Shown here: positions 1 through 5,907 of the stretch, piece by piece
Numbering within the stretch: position 1 is the stretch's first letter
How the letters are laid out: the number at the start of each line of letters is the position of its first letter
DNA from: Clostridia bacterium
Lineage (GTDB): Bacteria; Bacillota_A; Clostridia; Christensenellales; Borkfalkiaceae
Assembly (NCBI GenBank): GCA_017399665.1
Contig: JAFQBR010000133.1
Span: 1 to 7,917 of the forward strand
Reading direction: 5' to 3'
DNA: 7,917 nt
The notes under the pieces: model-generated
Told to the model about the DNA's origin: nothing
Seen by the model: the letters and a program-made list of their open reading frames with translations, nothing else
Databases searched by the model: none
Translations under genes and position numbers: made by a program

Positions 1-525
1 GTTTATGCGCAAAAAGGCGGTCTTTTCTATTTCAGTAATACGGGCGAGGAAGTTTTAATCGATACCAGAGATGCCGACAAGGCTTACATTTACACAAAGG
101 TTGAAGGCGAAGGCTGGATAAGGGAAACGCTTATTTACAGCGAAACCGACTATTCACTTGAAGATATTAAAGAACGTTGCGATCAGTATTCTAATACCAT
201 GTTTGGTTACCTTACAATGTATTCAAAACATGCTAGCATTCCAATGGAAAAAACCTCAGCCGTAGTTGCAGGTAGAGAGTGCGACAAATATTCCTTCTCT
301 CTTGGCGTTATGGATTACAGCATTGATTATTCTCTTAGCATAGATCAACAAACAGGTATTTGCCTTGAGTGGAAGTTTAGCGGTCAAGCAGGAGAGGCTG
401 GATCTGCAAACGTTGCTTTTGTATGCACAGCATTCCAAACTCCTTACGAGATTGAAATCCCTACTGATTATACCGACCGTATTCCTGAAATTGACTCCGA
501 TAATCAGTCTGAAGTAACCGAATAA
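1..525 (+). CDS. Hypothetical protein, C-terminal part (5' truncated by window edge)
   Basis: The frame is open from the first base to a TAA at 523-525, giving 174 residues. The first in-frame ATG (199) has no ribosome binding site and sits inside evidently coding sequence, so the gene starts before the window. I do not recognise the protein. It shows alternating short hydrophobic/polar stretches that suggest beta strands, and a segment near visible residues 90-125 (AGRECDKYSF, then DQQTGICLEW) that resembles the 'modification, then Tyr, then basic/polar strand, then ETG-like turn' pattern of LolA/LppX-like or DUF4412-like extracytoplasmic beta-sheet proteins. That resemblance is weak and is inference only. 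The tail is acidic (IPEIDSDNQSEVTE) and there is no membrane segment in the visible part; the N-terminus, where a lipoprotein signal would be, is missing. A hairpin terminator follows at 555-604, so it appears unrelated to the sugar operon downstream. Confidence 0.8.
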   Translation, partial: VYAQKGGLFYFSNTGEEVLIDTRDADKAYIYTKVEGEGWIRETLIYSETDYSLEDIKERCDQYSNTMFGYLTMYSKHASIPMEKTSAVVAGRECDKYSFSLGVMDYSIDYSLSIDQQTGICLEWKFSGQAGEAGSANVAFVCTAFQTPYEIEIPTDYTDRIPEIDSDNQSEVTE

Positions 526-554
526 TACTATTTAAACAAATTAATAAGAATATG

Positions 555-604
555 AAAAAGTTGATAAAAATTGATTGAAAGATGATTAATTTTATCAACT
601 TTTT
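555..604 (+). terminator. Rho-independent terminator of the upstream gene
   Basis: A perfect 15-bp inverted repeat, AAAAAGTTGATAAAA (555-569) and TTTTATCAACTTTTT (590-604), encloses a 20-nt loop and lies 30 bp after the stop codon at 525. The stem is AT-rich, but the right arm ends in five T residues and the following bases stay T-rich. Position and symmetry fit termination of the truncated gene at 1-525. Because the stem begins with an A run, it could also stop minus-strand transcripts. Confidence 0.7.
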
Positions 605-627
605 ATTTTATTGTGGTGATTTCTAAA

Positions 628-648
628 ACTGCTGTTAATCGACTTATA
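628..648 (+). repeat. Diverged direct repeat, copy 1
   Basis: This 21-nt segment matches 1001-1021 at 18 of 21 positions; the longest exact shared block is TAATCGAC. Copy 2 is the left arm and loop of a terminator hairpin, but copy 1 has no matching right arm, so it is either a decayed terminator or part of a small dispersed intergenic element. Confidence 0.4.
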
Positions 649-703
649 GGGCGATCTTTGGGCAAAAAAACAAACAAAATCAAGAAAAAATATTCTAAAA
701 AAA

Positions 704-752
704 TATACACATCATGGGTAAAAATCAAAAAATGATGTGTATAATTTTTTTT
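704..752 (+). terminator. Terminator hairpin, probably bidirectional
   Basis: A perfect 12-bp inverted repeat, TATACACATCAT (704-715) and ATGATGTGTATA (732-743), surrounds a 16-nt loop. It is followed by eight T residues (745-752) and preceded by seven A residues (697-703), so either strand gives a stem followed by a U tract. It lies between the convergent gene at 1-525 and the minus-strand regulator at 1066-1875 and could end transcripts from both sides. Confidence 0.7.
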
Positions 753-998
753 ATAGGGATTTTGGAAAAATAAGAATTTTACAACTTGTAAATAAAAATT
801 GCAATTCAATAAAATATGTGTTTTTAGTTATAAGTTTAATTAAATTATTTAGAAGCTTCAGTGGTAGGTAAGTTTTTTGGTTAAAAGTTTAAGCTTCTTC
901 ATTTTGGGATTTATTTCTTGGTTTTTTTATGCTAATGTTTAGTTAGTTTAATTTTAGTTGGTTTTTTATTAGGTTTAGTGTAATTTAACTTTTGCGTG

Positions 999-1034
999 AA
1001 AGTGCTGATAATCGACCTATATCGGCACTTTTTT
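999..1034 (+). terminator. Rho-independent terminator, plus-strand polarity
   Basis: A 12-bp stem, AAAGTGCTGATA (999-1010) with TATCGGCACTTT (1020-1031), has a 9-nt loop and is followed by T residues to 1034 and a further T-rich run. One pair (1006 with 1024) is a U-G wobble in plus-strand RNA but becomes a C-A mismatch in minus-strand RNA, and the T tract is on the plus side. The signal therefore fits plus-strand termination even though the adjacent gene (1066-1875) runs the other way and ends only 32 bp to the right. Confidence 0.65.
1001..1021 (+). repeat. Diverged direct repeat, copy 2
   Basis: This is the partner of 628-648 (18 of 21 identical, offset 373 bp). This copy forms the left stem and loop of the hairpin at 999-1034. 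Confidence 0.4.
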
Positions 1035-1065
1035 GTTTTATTTTTGCCCATTTTGAGCTTGTAAA

Positions 1066-1875
1066 TTAGATTTTTTGAAGATCCTCGCTTGGCTTGTGCT
1101 TAAAAAAACTAACGTAATTTCGGTAAAAAACAGAATAATCGGTAAAGCCTAAATCTTGGGCAATAGCAGTTATTGCGTTTTTGCTTCTAGTTGCAGAAAT
1201 TAGGCTTTGGGCTAAAAGCATTTTTTTTGTTTTTATATAGTGCATAGGAGTAGTATTTAGCTTGTCTTTAAAAAGATGAAAAATATGACCTTCGCTTAAA
1301 AAACACTGTTTAGAAATATCTGATACACTTATATTTTTTCTGATGTTGCCGTTAATATATTGAAGCAAGTCGTTTAAAGATGAGTTTTCTGTTGTGATTG
1401 GAAGACTGTTGTCGTGGGGGATTAAGTGGTTTAACTTAAACGTCAGTTCTTTTGCTTTAATTTCAAAAATTTCTTCACGCTCTTTTTCGTTACAATTTTC
1501 GTAATAATAAGCCAATTCTTCTAACTGCCTTTGTAAAAGCTTGTGTTTACTTGAAAGCAAAAGCACTTTATCTAAATTAAGAGTTTGATTAAACTTACTT
1601 GGGTAAAGCACTATACTGATGCGTTCATAACTATCGTGGGGTGAAACTTGCAAAAAATGATATAGATGTGCAGGTATAATCAATAAATCACCAGGTTTTA
1701 AATTTATTGAATTTCCCTCGTAACCACAGGTGGGGTTACCCTCCATTACGTATAAAATTTCATGTCCCGCGTGTGCGTGCGAGGTGAAGTTTGTTAGTTT
1801 GTTAGAAAAAGATTTTGCGTGTTTATATGAAATAAAGTCGTAGGGCGCAAAATCGTAAAAGATTACCTTATTCAC
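1066..1875 (-). CDS. AraC-family transcriptional regulator (cupin + double HTH)
   Basis: This 269-residue protein has the usual length and layout of one-component AraC/XylS sugar regulators. Residues about 1-100 form an N-terminal cupin: the SHAHAGHEILYVMEG stretch (32-46) gives the H-x-H...E signature, and PGDLLIIP (61-68) followed by H70 and H73 gives the second half of the barrel. This domain normally binds the effector sugar. The C-terminal ~100 residues carry two helix-turn-helix units: HTH1 around 181-203 (SVSDISKQCFLSEGHIFHLFK) and HTH2 around 229-252, with the family hallmark IAQDLGFTDYSVFYRNY. Translation starts at a GTG (1875-1873) set by AGGAG at 1888-1884, eight bases upstream; no better in-frame ATG is seen. 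It stands divergently 184 bp from the sugar operon, which is the normal position of a local regulator. It is probably also autoregulated through the TTGCAA sites between them. The effector is unknown, and activator versus repressor cannot be told from sequence. Confidence 0.93.
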   Translation of the reverse strand: MNKVIFYDFAPYDFISYKHAKSFSNKLTNFTSHAHAGHEILYVMEGNPTCGYEGNSINLKPGDLLIIPAHLYHFLQVSPHDSYERISIVLYPSKFNQTLNLDKVLLLSSKHKLLQRQLEELAYYYENCNEKEREEIFEIKAKELTFKLNHLIPHDNSLPITTENSSLNDLLQYINGNIRKNISVSDISKQCFLSEGHIFHLFKDKLNTTPMHYIKTKKMLLAQSLISATRSKNAITAIAQDLGFTDYSVFYRNYVSFFKHKPSEDLQKI

Positions 1876-1898
1876 AGTAAATGCTCCTAAAATATGAG

Positions 1899-1943
1899 TA
1901 TTTGCAATATAAATATAACATATAACAATTGGAATTGCAAATA
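1899..1943. promoter_or_regulatory. Inverted-repeat operator candidate (TATTTGCAAT / ATTGCAAATA)
   Basis: Perfect 10-bp inverted half-sites lie at 1899-1908 and 1934-1943, 35 bp centre to centre. Each contains the palindromic core TTGCAA (1902-1907 and 1935-1940). A third core sits in TTTTGCAAAA (1975-1984). Core-to-core distances of 33 and 42 bp are near three and four helical turns, so all three could face the same side of the helix. They flank or overlap both predicted promoters, which suits binding by the adjacent AraC-type protein; that link is inference. Confidence 0.5.
1912..1940 (-). promoter_or_regulatory. Predicted promoter of the AraC-type regulator
   Basis: On the minus strand a -35-like TTGCAA (1940-1935) is separated by exactly 17 bp from a -10-like TATATT (1917-1912). 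Transcription would begin near 1905, giving a leader of about 30 nt before the GTG. The -35 box is itself one of the TTGCAA operator candidates, suggesting autorepression or a switch with the divergent promoter. Confidence 0.5.
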
Positions 1944-1957
1944 ATATTATATATAAT
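1929..1957 (+). promoter_or_regulatory. Predicted promoter of the sugar operon
   Basis: TTGGAA (1929-1934, four of six matches to the -35 consensus) lies 17 bp before a perfect TATAAT (1952-1957). Transcription would begin near 1964, leaving a leader of about 95 nt before the first ATG. It physically overlaps the divergent regulator promoter, and the central TTGCAA lies in its spacer, so occupancy of that site should affect both directions. Confidence 0.6.
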
Positions 1958-2059
1958 TTTTATAGAAAAGCAAATTTTGCAAAAAAAAATATTACGATAC
2001 GGTTGAGCGTGCCAATTTGTTGCGTTCAATGCAGTTATTGTAAAACAGGAGAAAAAAAA

Positions 2060-3133
2060 ATGAAAAAGCTTAACCTAGCAATTATTGGACAAGGTCGCAG
2101 TGGAAAGGATATTCACGGTGTATATTACATCAGTGATAAAAACCAATATTACACGGTAAAATACGTAGTTGATGCAGATGAGCGTCGCCGTGAAATTTCA
2201 AAAAATCGTTATAAGGGCTGTGAGGTTTTTGATGATTACAGAAAGTTATTTGATAAAAATGATATTGACGTAGTTGTTAACGCTTCATATTCTCATATGC
2301 ATTTTGAAATTACTAAGGACTTATTAGAACACGGTTTTAACGTATTAGTGGAAAAGCCATTTTGCCGTAACTTATATGAATGCGATACGTTAATTAACCT
2401 AGCAAAGAAAAATAACTTGCTGTTAACGGTATTCCAACAAACCTTCTTTGCTCCTTACTATGAATACACCAAGGAGCTAATGGATAGCAACAAGCTTGGC
2501 GAAACCAAGCAAATAAGCATTCGTTTTAACGGTTTTTCACGCCGTTGGGATTGGCAAACTCTACAAAAAAAGATGGGCGGAAACAGCTATAATACAGGAC
2601 CTCACCCCATTGGTATTGCGCTTGGTCTTTTAGACTTCGACCCCAATGCCGAGGTAGTATTTTCTACTCATGCAAACACCGAAATGTCAAGCGGTGATTC
2701 AGATGATTTTGTAAAAATTATCATAAAAGCACCCAACAAGCCGATTGTAGATATAGAAATTAACAACACGGATGCATATTGCGATTACAACGTAAAGCTT
2801 CAGTGCTCACGCGGAACTTACAAAGCAACGGTTGGCAAATATAAGATGAAATACGTTGTTCCCGGTGAAAATGAAGAACGCCCATATATTGAAGAATTTT
2901 TACAAGATAGCGAGGGCAATCCCTTATATTGTTCTGAAAAATTGATTGCACACGAAGAAGAGGGCACTTTTGCAGGCACTGCGTTTGACGTAGGAACGGA
3001 AAACTTTTACAAGGATATGTACTTTGCTTTAACCGAGGGTAAGCCCTTGCGCTACACAGCAGACCAATTCAAGCAGGTTATCGGCGTTATTGAAAGGGTT
3101 CACGCAAACAATCCTTTAGCCGTTAGATTTTAA
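2060..3133 (+). CDS. Gfo/Idh/MocA-family oxidoreductase (first of three)
   Basis: This 357-residue predicted NAD(P)-dependent sugar or polyol dehydrogenase is cytoplasmic, with no signal peptide. The N-terminal Rossmann fold shows IIGQGRSG (8-15) as the dinucleotide loop. VEKPF (97-101) is the family motif whose lysine (K99) is catalytic in inositol dehydrogenase. The C-terminal alpha/beta domain has GGNSYNTGPHPIGIA (173-187), where H182 matches the catalytic His, while the usual Asp four residues before it is N178 and the Asp three after it is G185. The start is the ATG at 2060, eight bases after AGGAG (2047-2051). The frame could be extended to a TTG at 2003, but that lacks a ribosome binding site and adds an unlikely Cys-rich leader. 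It is the first gene of the operon; the next gene's AGGAG abuts its stop codon. The substrate is unknown; deoxygenated or 3-keto sugars are reasonable guesses from the family. Confidence 0.9.
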   Translation: MKKLNLAIIGQGRSGKDIHGVYYISDKNQYYTVKYVVDADERRREISKNRYKGCEVFDDYRKLFDKNDIDVVVNASYSHMHFEITKDLLEHGFNVLVEKPFCRNLYECDTLINLAKKNNLLLTVFQQTFFAPYYEYTKELMDSNKLGETKQISIRFNGFSRRWDWQTLQKKMGGNSYNTGPHPIGIALGLLDFDPNAEVVFSTHANTEMSSGDSDDFVKIIIKAPNKPIVDIEINNTDAYCDYNVKLQCSRGTYKATVGKYKMKYVVPGENEERPYIEEFLQDSEGNPLYCSEKLIAHEEEGTFAGTAFDVGTENFYKDMYFALTEGKPLRYTADQFKQVIGVIERVHANNPLAVRF

Positions 3134-3143
3134 GGAGAAAATT

Positions 3144-4001
3144 ATGTTTAAGGTTGGCATTATTGGAACGGAAAACACTCATGCAGCCGCATTTATGGAA
3201 ATATTTAAAAACGACCCATTATATTCAGACATAGAGGTTGTTTGTGTTGGCGGTATGTATGAGCAATCAAATAAAGCTTTGCAGGAAAAGTACGGCGTTG
3301 AAATTATAAACGACGCCAATGAAATGGTAAAAAAGGTAGATGCTGTAATGATTACCTGCCGTGACGGAAAGTATCACGCACAGTACGCTATGCCATTCGT
3401 AATGGCAGGAAAGCCCTTGTTTATTGACAAGCCTTTTACAGTTAGCATTGAAGAGGCTGAAGAACTTGTTAGGGTGGCAAAGGAAAAGGGTGCTTTAATA
3501 GTTGGTGGCTCGTCAGTAAAAAGCGCATACGACGTTTTAATGCTTGAAAACGCCGTAAAAACCAACCCCAAGGACGTACGCGGTGGAACGCTAGTTGCAC
3601 CCGTTAATATGCAAAACGAGTACGGCGGATTTTTCTTTTATTCATCACATCTAGCAGAAATGTGTTTACGCGTATTTGGCAACAATCCAATAGCAGTAAC
3701 GGCAAAAGCTTTTGGCGGTAACGTTGTTGCACTGGTTGAATATGAGGATTACGTCATATCCTTGCAGTTTGTAGGTGATAGCTACGTTTATTTTGGTCAA
3801 ATAGTTAACAAAAGCGGTGTATATGCAAGAAATATTGATATTTCTCTTACTTACCGCCATGAATGTGAGCAGTTTGCCGATATGTTGCGCAATAAAAAAA
3901 TGGCGCACACTTACCAAGAACTAGTTTTACCCGTATATTTAATGAATGCAATTCATCAATCTTACACTACAGGTAAGCGTGTTGAAATAAAAAATAACTA
4001 A
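3144..4001 (+). CDS. Gfo/Idh/MocA-family oxidoreductase, short form (second of three)
   Basis: At 285 residues this is shorter than the usual 320-400 of the family, mainly in the C-terminal domain, but both ends look complete. The N-terminus has a beta-alpha-beta start with GIIGTENTHAAAF (5-17) in place of the classic GxGxxG. IDKPF (94-98) is the EKP-type motif, with K96 in the catalytic position. YGGFFFYSSHLAEM (160-173) supplies a candidate catalytic His (H169), but the position four residues before it is Phe rather than Asp. AAGGAG (3132-3137) overlaps the previous stop codon and places the ATG six bases later, so the pair is tightly coupled. The GTENTHA opening looks like a recognisable side branch of the superfamily whose reaction I cannot name. 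It may be a dehydrogenase, a non-oxidative lyase/hydratase-like member, or a partner subunit of its neighbours. Confidence 0.87.
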   Translation: MFKVGIIGTENTHAAAFMEIFKNDPLYSDIEVVCVGGMYEQSNKALQEKYGVEIINDANEMVKKVDAVMITCRDGKYHAQYAMPFVMAGKPLFIDKPFTVSIEEAEELVRVAKEKGALIVGGSSVKSAYDVLMLENAVKTNPKDVRGGTLVAPVNMQNEYGGFFFYSSHLAEMCLRVFGNNPIAVTAKAFGGNVVALVEYEDYVISLQFVGDSYVYFGQIVNKSGVYARNIDISLTYRHECEQFADMLRNKKMAHTYQELVLPVYLMNAIHQSYTTGKRVEIKNN

Positions 4002-4020
4002 TTAAAACGGTGTATTAAAA

Positions 4021-5001
4021 ATGAAAGTAGCAGTTATAGGAATAGGGGCAATTTCATCCGCGCACATAAGCGCGTTGCTTTCTAGCGGACAGCAAATAGT
4101 TGCTCTTTGCGACGTGCAGACACAAAAATGTGAAAGAGCAAACGAACAATATAATCTATCTGCAAAAATTTACGGTGATTACAAACAGATGTTAGACAGC
4201 GAGCCTTTAGACGCCGTTCATATTTGCACACCGCATTATTTGCATGCCGAAATGGTATGTAATGCGTTAAGGCGCAATATTAACGTACTTTGCGAAAAAC
4301 CGCTTGCTATCAACCTAGAACAGCTTACCGATATAGAAAACGCGGTAAAAAGTAGCTCTGCTCAACTTGGAGTTTGTTTTCAAACTCGCTTTAACTCATC
4401 CGTTTTGTTCGTTAAGGACTATCTTAAGGACAAGCAAATTGAATGTGCAAGCTCAAGCTTAATTTGGCAACGCACGGCAGGTTATTACGCACAGGCTAAG
4501 TGGCGCGGAACTTGGGCTCAAGAGGGTGGCGGAGTTATGATAAATCAAGCCATTCACGGGCTAGATTTATTGCAGTGGTTATGCGGAATGCCCGAAAGCG
4601 TGCTTGCACACCTTTCAAACGTAAGCTTGAAAGATGAAATTGAGGTTGAAGATACCGCTTTTTGTCTGTTCAAAATGAAAAACGGTGCAAAAATAGTGGT
4701 TAATGCAACTAATGCCGCAAGCTTTAGCTTTCACGTACGTTATACTTTCCGAGCAAGCGGACATACGGTTGAAATTATAGATGACAATATACTAATAGAT
4801 GGAAATTTAATCACCAAAAGAGGCAATTACCCAATAGTAGGAAAAGAGGTTTGGGGAACGGGGCACTTTGATTTAATAAAGAATTTTTACCACTGTTTAA
4901 AAACGGGTGAAAAATTCTCTATTGGTTTTGAAGAGGGCAAAAATGCAGTTTTATTGGTGTTAGCTATATATCGTTCTAACGGTTGCGAGATTGAAATTTA
5001 G
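4021..5001 (+). CDS. Gfo/Idh/MocA-family oxidoreductase (third of three)
   Basis: This 326-residue protein is the most canonical of the three. The Rossmann nucleotide loop VIGIGAISSAH (5-15) includes the His often seen after GxGxxx. CTPHYLHAEM (69-78) is the typical strand-4 segment and CEKPL (91-95) carries the catalytic-type lysine K93. WRGTW then EGGGVMINQAIHGLDLLQWLCG (about 161-189) gives the second motif, with H179 and D182 present and N175 replacing the more usual Asp. The layout resembles enzymes acting on hexopyranosides or nucleotide-linked amino sugars, but substrate assignment is not possible by eye. It follows the previous gene by 19 bp with only a weak ribosome binding site (GGTG at 4009-4012), so it may be translated less than its neighbours or by coupling. 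It shares little motif sequence with the other two, so the trio is not a recent duplication. Confidence 0.92.
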   Translation: MKVAVIGIGAISSAHISALLSSGQQIVALCDVQTQKCERANEQYNLSAKIYGDYKQMLDSEPLDAVHICTPHYLHAEMVCNALRRNINVLCEKPLAINLEQLTDIENAVKSSSAQLGVCFQTRFNSSVLFVKDYLKDKQIECASSSLIWQRTAGYYAQAKWRGTWAQEGGGVMINQAIHGLDLLQWLCGMPESVLAHLSNVSLKDEIEVEDTAFCLFKMKNGAKIVVNATNAASFSFHVRYTFRASGHTVEIIDDNILIDGNLITKRGNYPIVGKEVWGTGHFDLIKNFYHCLKTGEKFSIGFEEGKNAVLLVLAIYRSNGCEIEI

Positions 5002-5009
5002 AGTTTATC

Positions 5010-5032
5010 TCGCGCCTGCGATATATGCGCGA
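5010..5032 (+). promoter_or_regulatory. GC-rich intercistronic hairpin with 11-bp-spaced direct repeat
   Basis: TCGCGC (5010-5015) can pair with GCGCGA (5027-5032) around an 11-nt loop, extended by two further pairs beyond one mismatch. GCGATATA occurs at 5018-5025 and again at 5029-5036, an 11-bp (one helical turn) spacing. No T tract follows, so this is not a standard terminator. It lies in the only sizeable gap (66 bp) inside the operon and may be an mRNA-stability or processing element, or a protein-binding site. Function is inference. Confidence 0.35.
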
Positions 5033-5067
5033 TATACCTCAACAAAAAAACAAGGGAGTAGGTTATT

Positions 5068-5907
5068 ATGGCGAATTTGATTTTATCTGCATTTTCGGAT
5101 GAATATGCAGACGGTTTAATAGAGCAGTGCCAAGCCTTAAAGGGCTTTGGTATTGATTATATGGAAATGAGGGGCGTTAACGGCAAAAATATTTCAACGC
5201 TTACCAAAAAAGAGGTGCTTGAGGCAAAATCGATATTAAAGGATTATGCAATTAAGGTTTCAGCAATCGGTTCACCCCTAGGAAAAATTAAAATTGACGG
5301 CGATATGCACGCTCATTTAGAGGTTGCAAAACGCGTGTTTGAAACGGCTAATGAATTGGGCGCAAAAAACATTCGTATGTTTTCTTTTTATCTTCCCGAG
5401 GGCAAGAGTAGGGAGGAATGTCAAAATCAGGTTTTTGATGGCATTGGAAGCCTTGTAAGCTTAGCCGAGGAGCATAGCGTAACTCTATGCCATGAAAACG
5501 AAGCGCTTATTTACGGCGAAAGTCCTGAAAAATGCTTGCAAATTTTGCAATATTTTAACGGCAAGTTAAAATGCGTGTTCGATATGGGGAACTTCGTATT
5601 AGACGGCTATAATCCTATGAACGCTTACAGTCTTTTAAAGGAATATATCGAGTATTTTCACATTAAAGACGCGCTATATGCAGGCGCAATAGTACCTGCA
5701 GGTAAGGGCGAGGCACAAATTAAAGAAATTTTAGATAATTACAGAGCAAACGGGGCAAAGGACACGTTTATTACGCTTGAACCGCATTTACAAACCTTCA
5801 GCGGTTTAAACGCACTAGTTGGTAAAACCTTTGAAAATCCGTATAAATATGAAAATCAACAAACGGCGTTTACTGATGCCGTATCAAAATTAAAGGAGTT
5901 GTTATGA
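5068..5907 (+). CDS. Sugar phosphate isomerase/epimerase-like TIM-barrel protein (xylose isomerase-like, AP endonuclease 2 family)
   Basis: The 279 residues have the normal length for single-domain xylose-isomerase-like barrels. A divalent-metal site of the expected kind is visible strand by strand: E143 in LCHENE, D172 in FDMGNF, H198 in FHIKDA and E238 in TLEPHL, with GKGE (212-215) after the His strand as in many epimerases. Family members are ketose 3-epimerases, inosose dehydratases/isomerases and, in some glycoside-degrading clusters, lyases that act on 3-keto sugars after a Gfo/Idh/MocA oxidation. Standing directly behind three such oxidoreductases fits a role of isomerising, epimerising or eliminating their keto product. 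AAGGGAG (5052-5058) lies nine bases before the ATG. Its stop overlaps the next start as ATGA (5904-5907), tying its expression to the NagB-type deaminase. The exact reaction is not assignable. Confidence 0.87.
   Translation: MANLILSAFSDEYADGLIEQCQALKGFGIDYMEMRGVNGKNISTLTKKEVLEAKSILKDYAIKVSAIGSPLGKIKIDGDMHAHLEVAKRVFETANELGAKNIRMFSFYLPEGKSREECQNQVFDGIGSLVSLAEEHSVTLCHENEALIYGESPEKCLQILQYFNGKLKCVFDMGNFVLDGYNPMNAYSLLKEYIEYFHIKDALYAGAIVPAGKGEAQIKEILDNYRANGAKDTFITLEPHLQTFSGLNALVGKTFENPYKYENQQTAFTDAVSKLKELL

Larger units (their letters stand above)
605..998. other. Gene-free AT-rich intergenic stretch
   Basis: No convincing coding sequence is visible here on either strand; the only open frame of note, a minus-strand one at 603-809, is low-complexity Phe/Leu/Tyr-rich and has no ribosome binding site. 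The stretch holds a bidirectional-looking terminator (704-752), a half of a diverged direct repeat (628-648), and a weak inverted repeat AGAAGCTT/AAGCTTCT (851-858 and 891-898) around a 32-nt loop. A TTGTAA-N18-TAAAAT promoter-like string (786-815) is present on the plus strand, but such strings arise easily at this base composition. Confidence 0.6.

Noticed and set aside
603..809. Minus-strand open frame rich in Phe, Leu and Tyr as a small membrane protein
   Set aside because: It is a translation of low-complexity AT-rich DNA, runs through a terminator hairpin and has no ribosome binding site.
2003..2059. TTG-started N-terminal extension of the first oxidoreductase with four cysteines (CCVQCSYC)
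   Set aside because: No ribosome binding site precedes the TTG, while a strong AGGAG sits eight bases before the ATG at 2060, where the standard Rossmann start (KKLNLAIIG) begins. The Cys cluster is most likely untranslated leader.
1965..2059. Riboswitch (for example glmS-like) in the operon leader
   Set aside because: The leader is only about 95 nt, AT-rich and lacks any conserved riboswitch core or terminator stem that I can recognise; control by the AraC-type protein explains the locus better.
2060..5001. GH109-type NAD-dependent glycosidases
   Set aside because: GH109 proteins are longer (roughly 400-470 residues, often with a signal peptide); these three are 285-357 residues and I see no GH109-specific motif, so only the superfamily is assigned.
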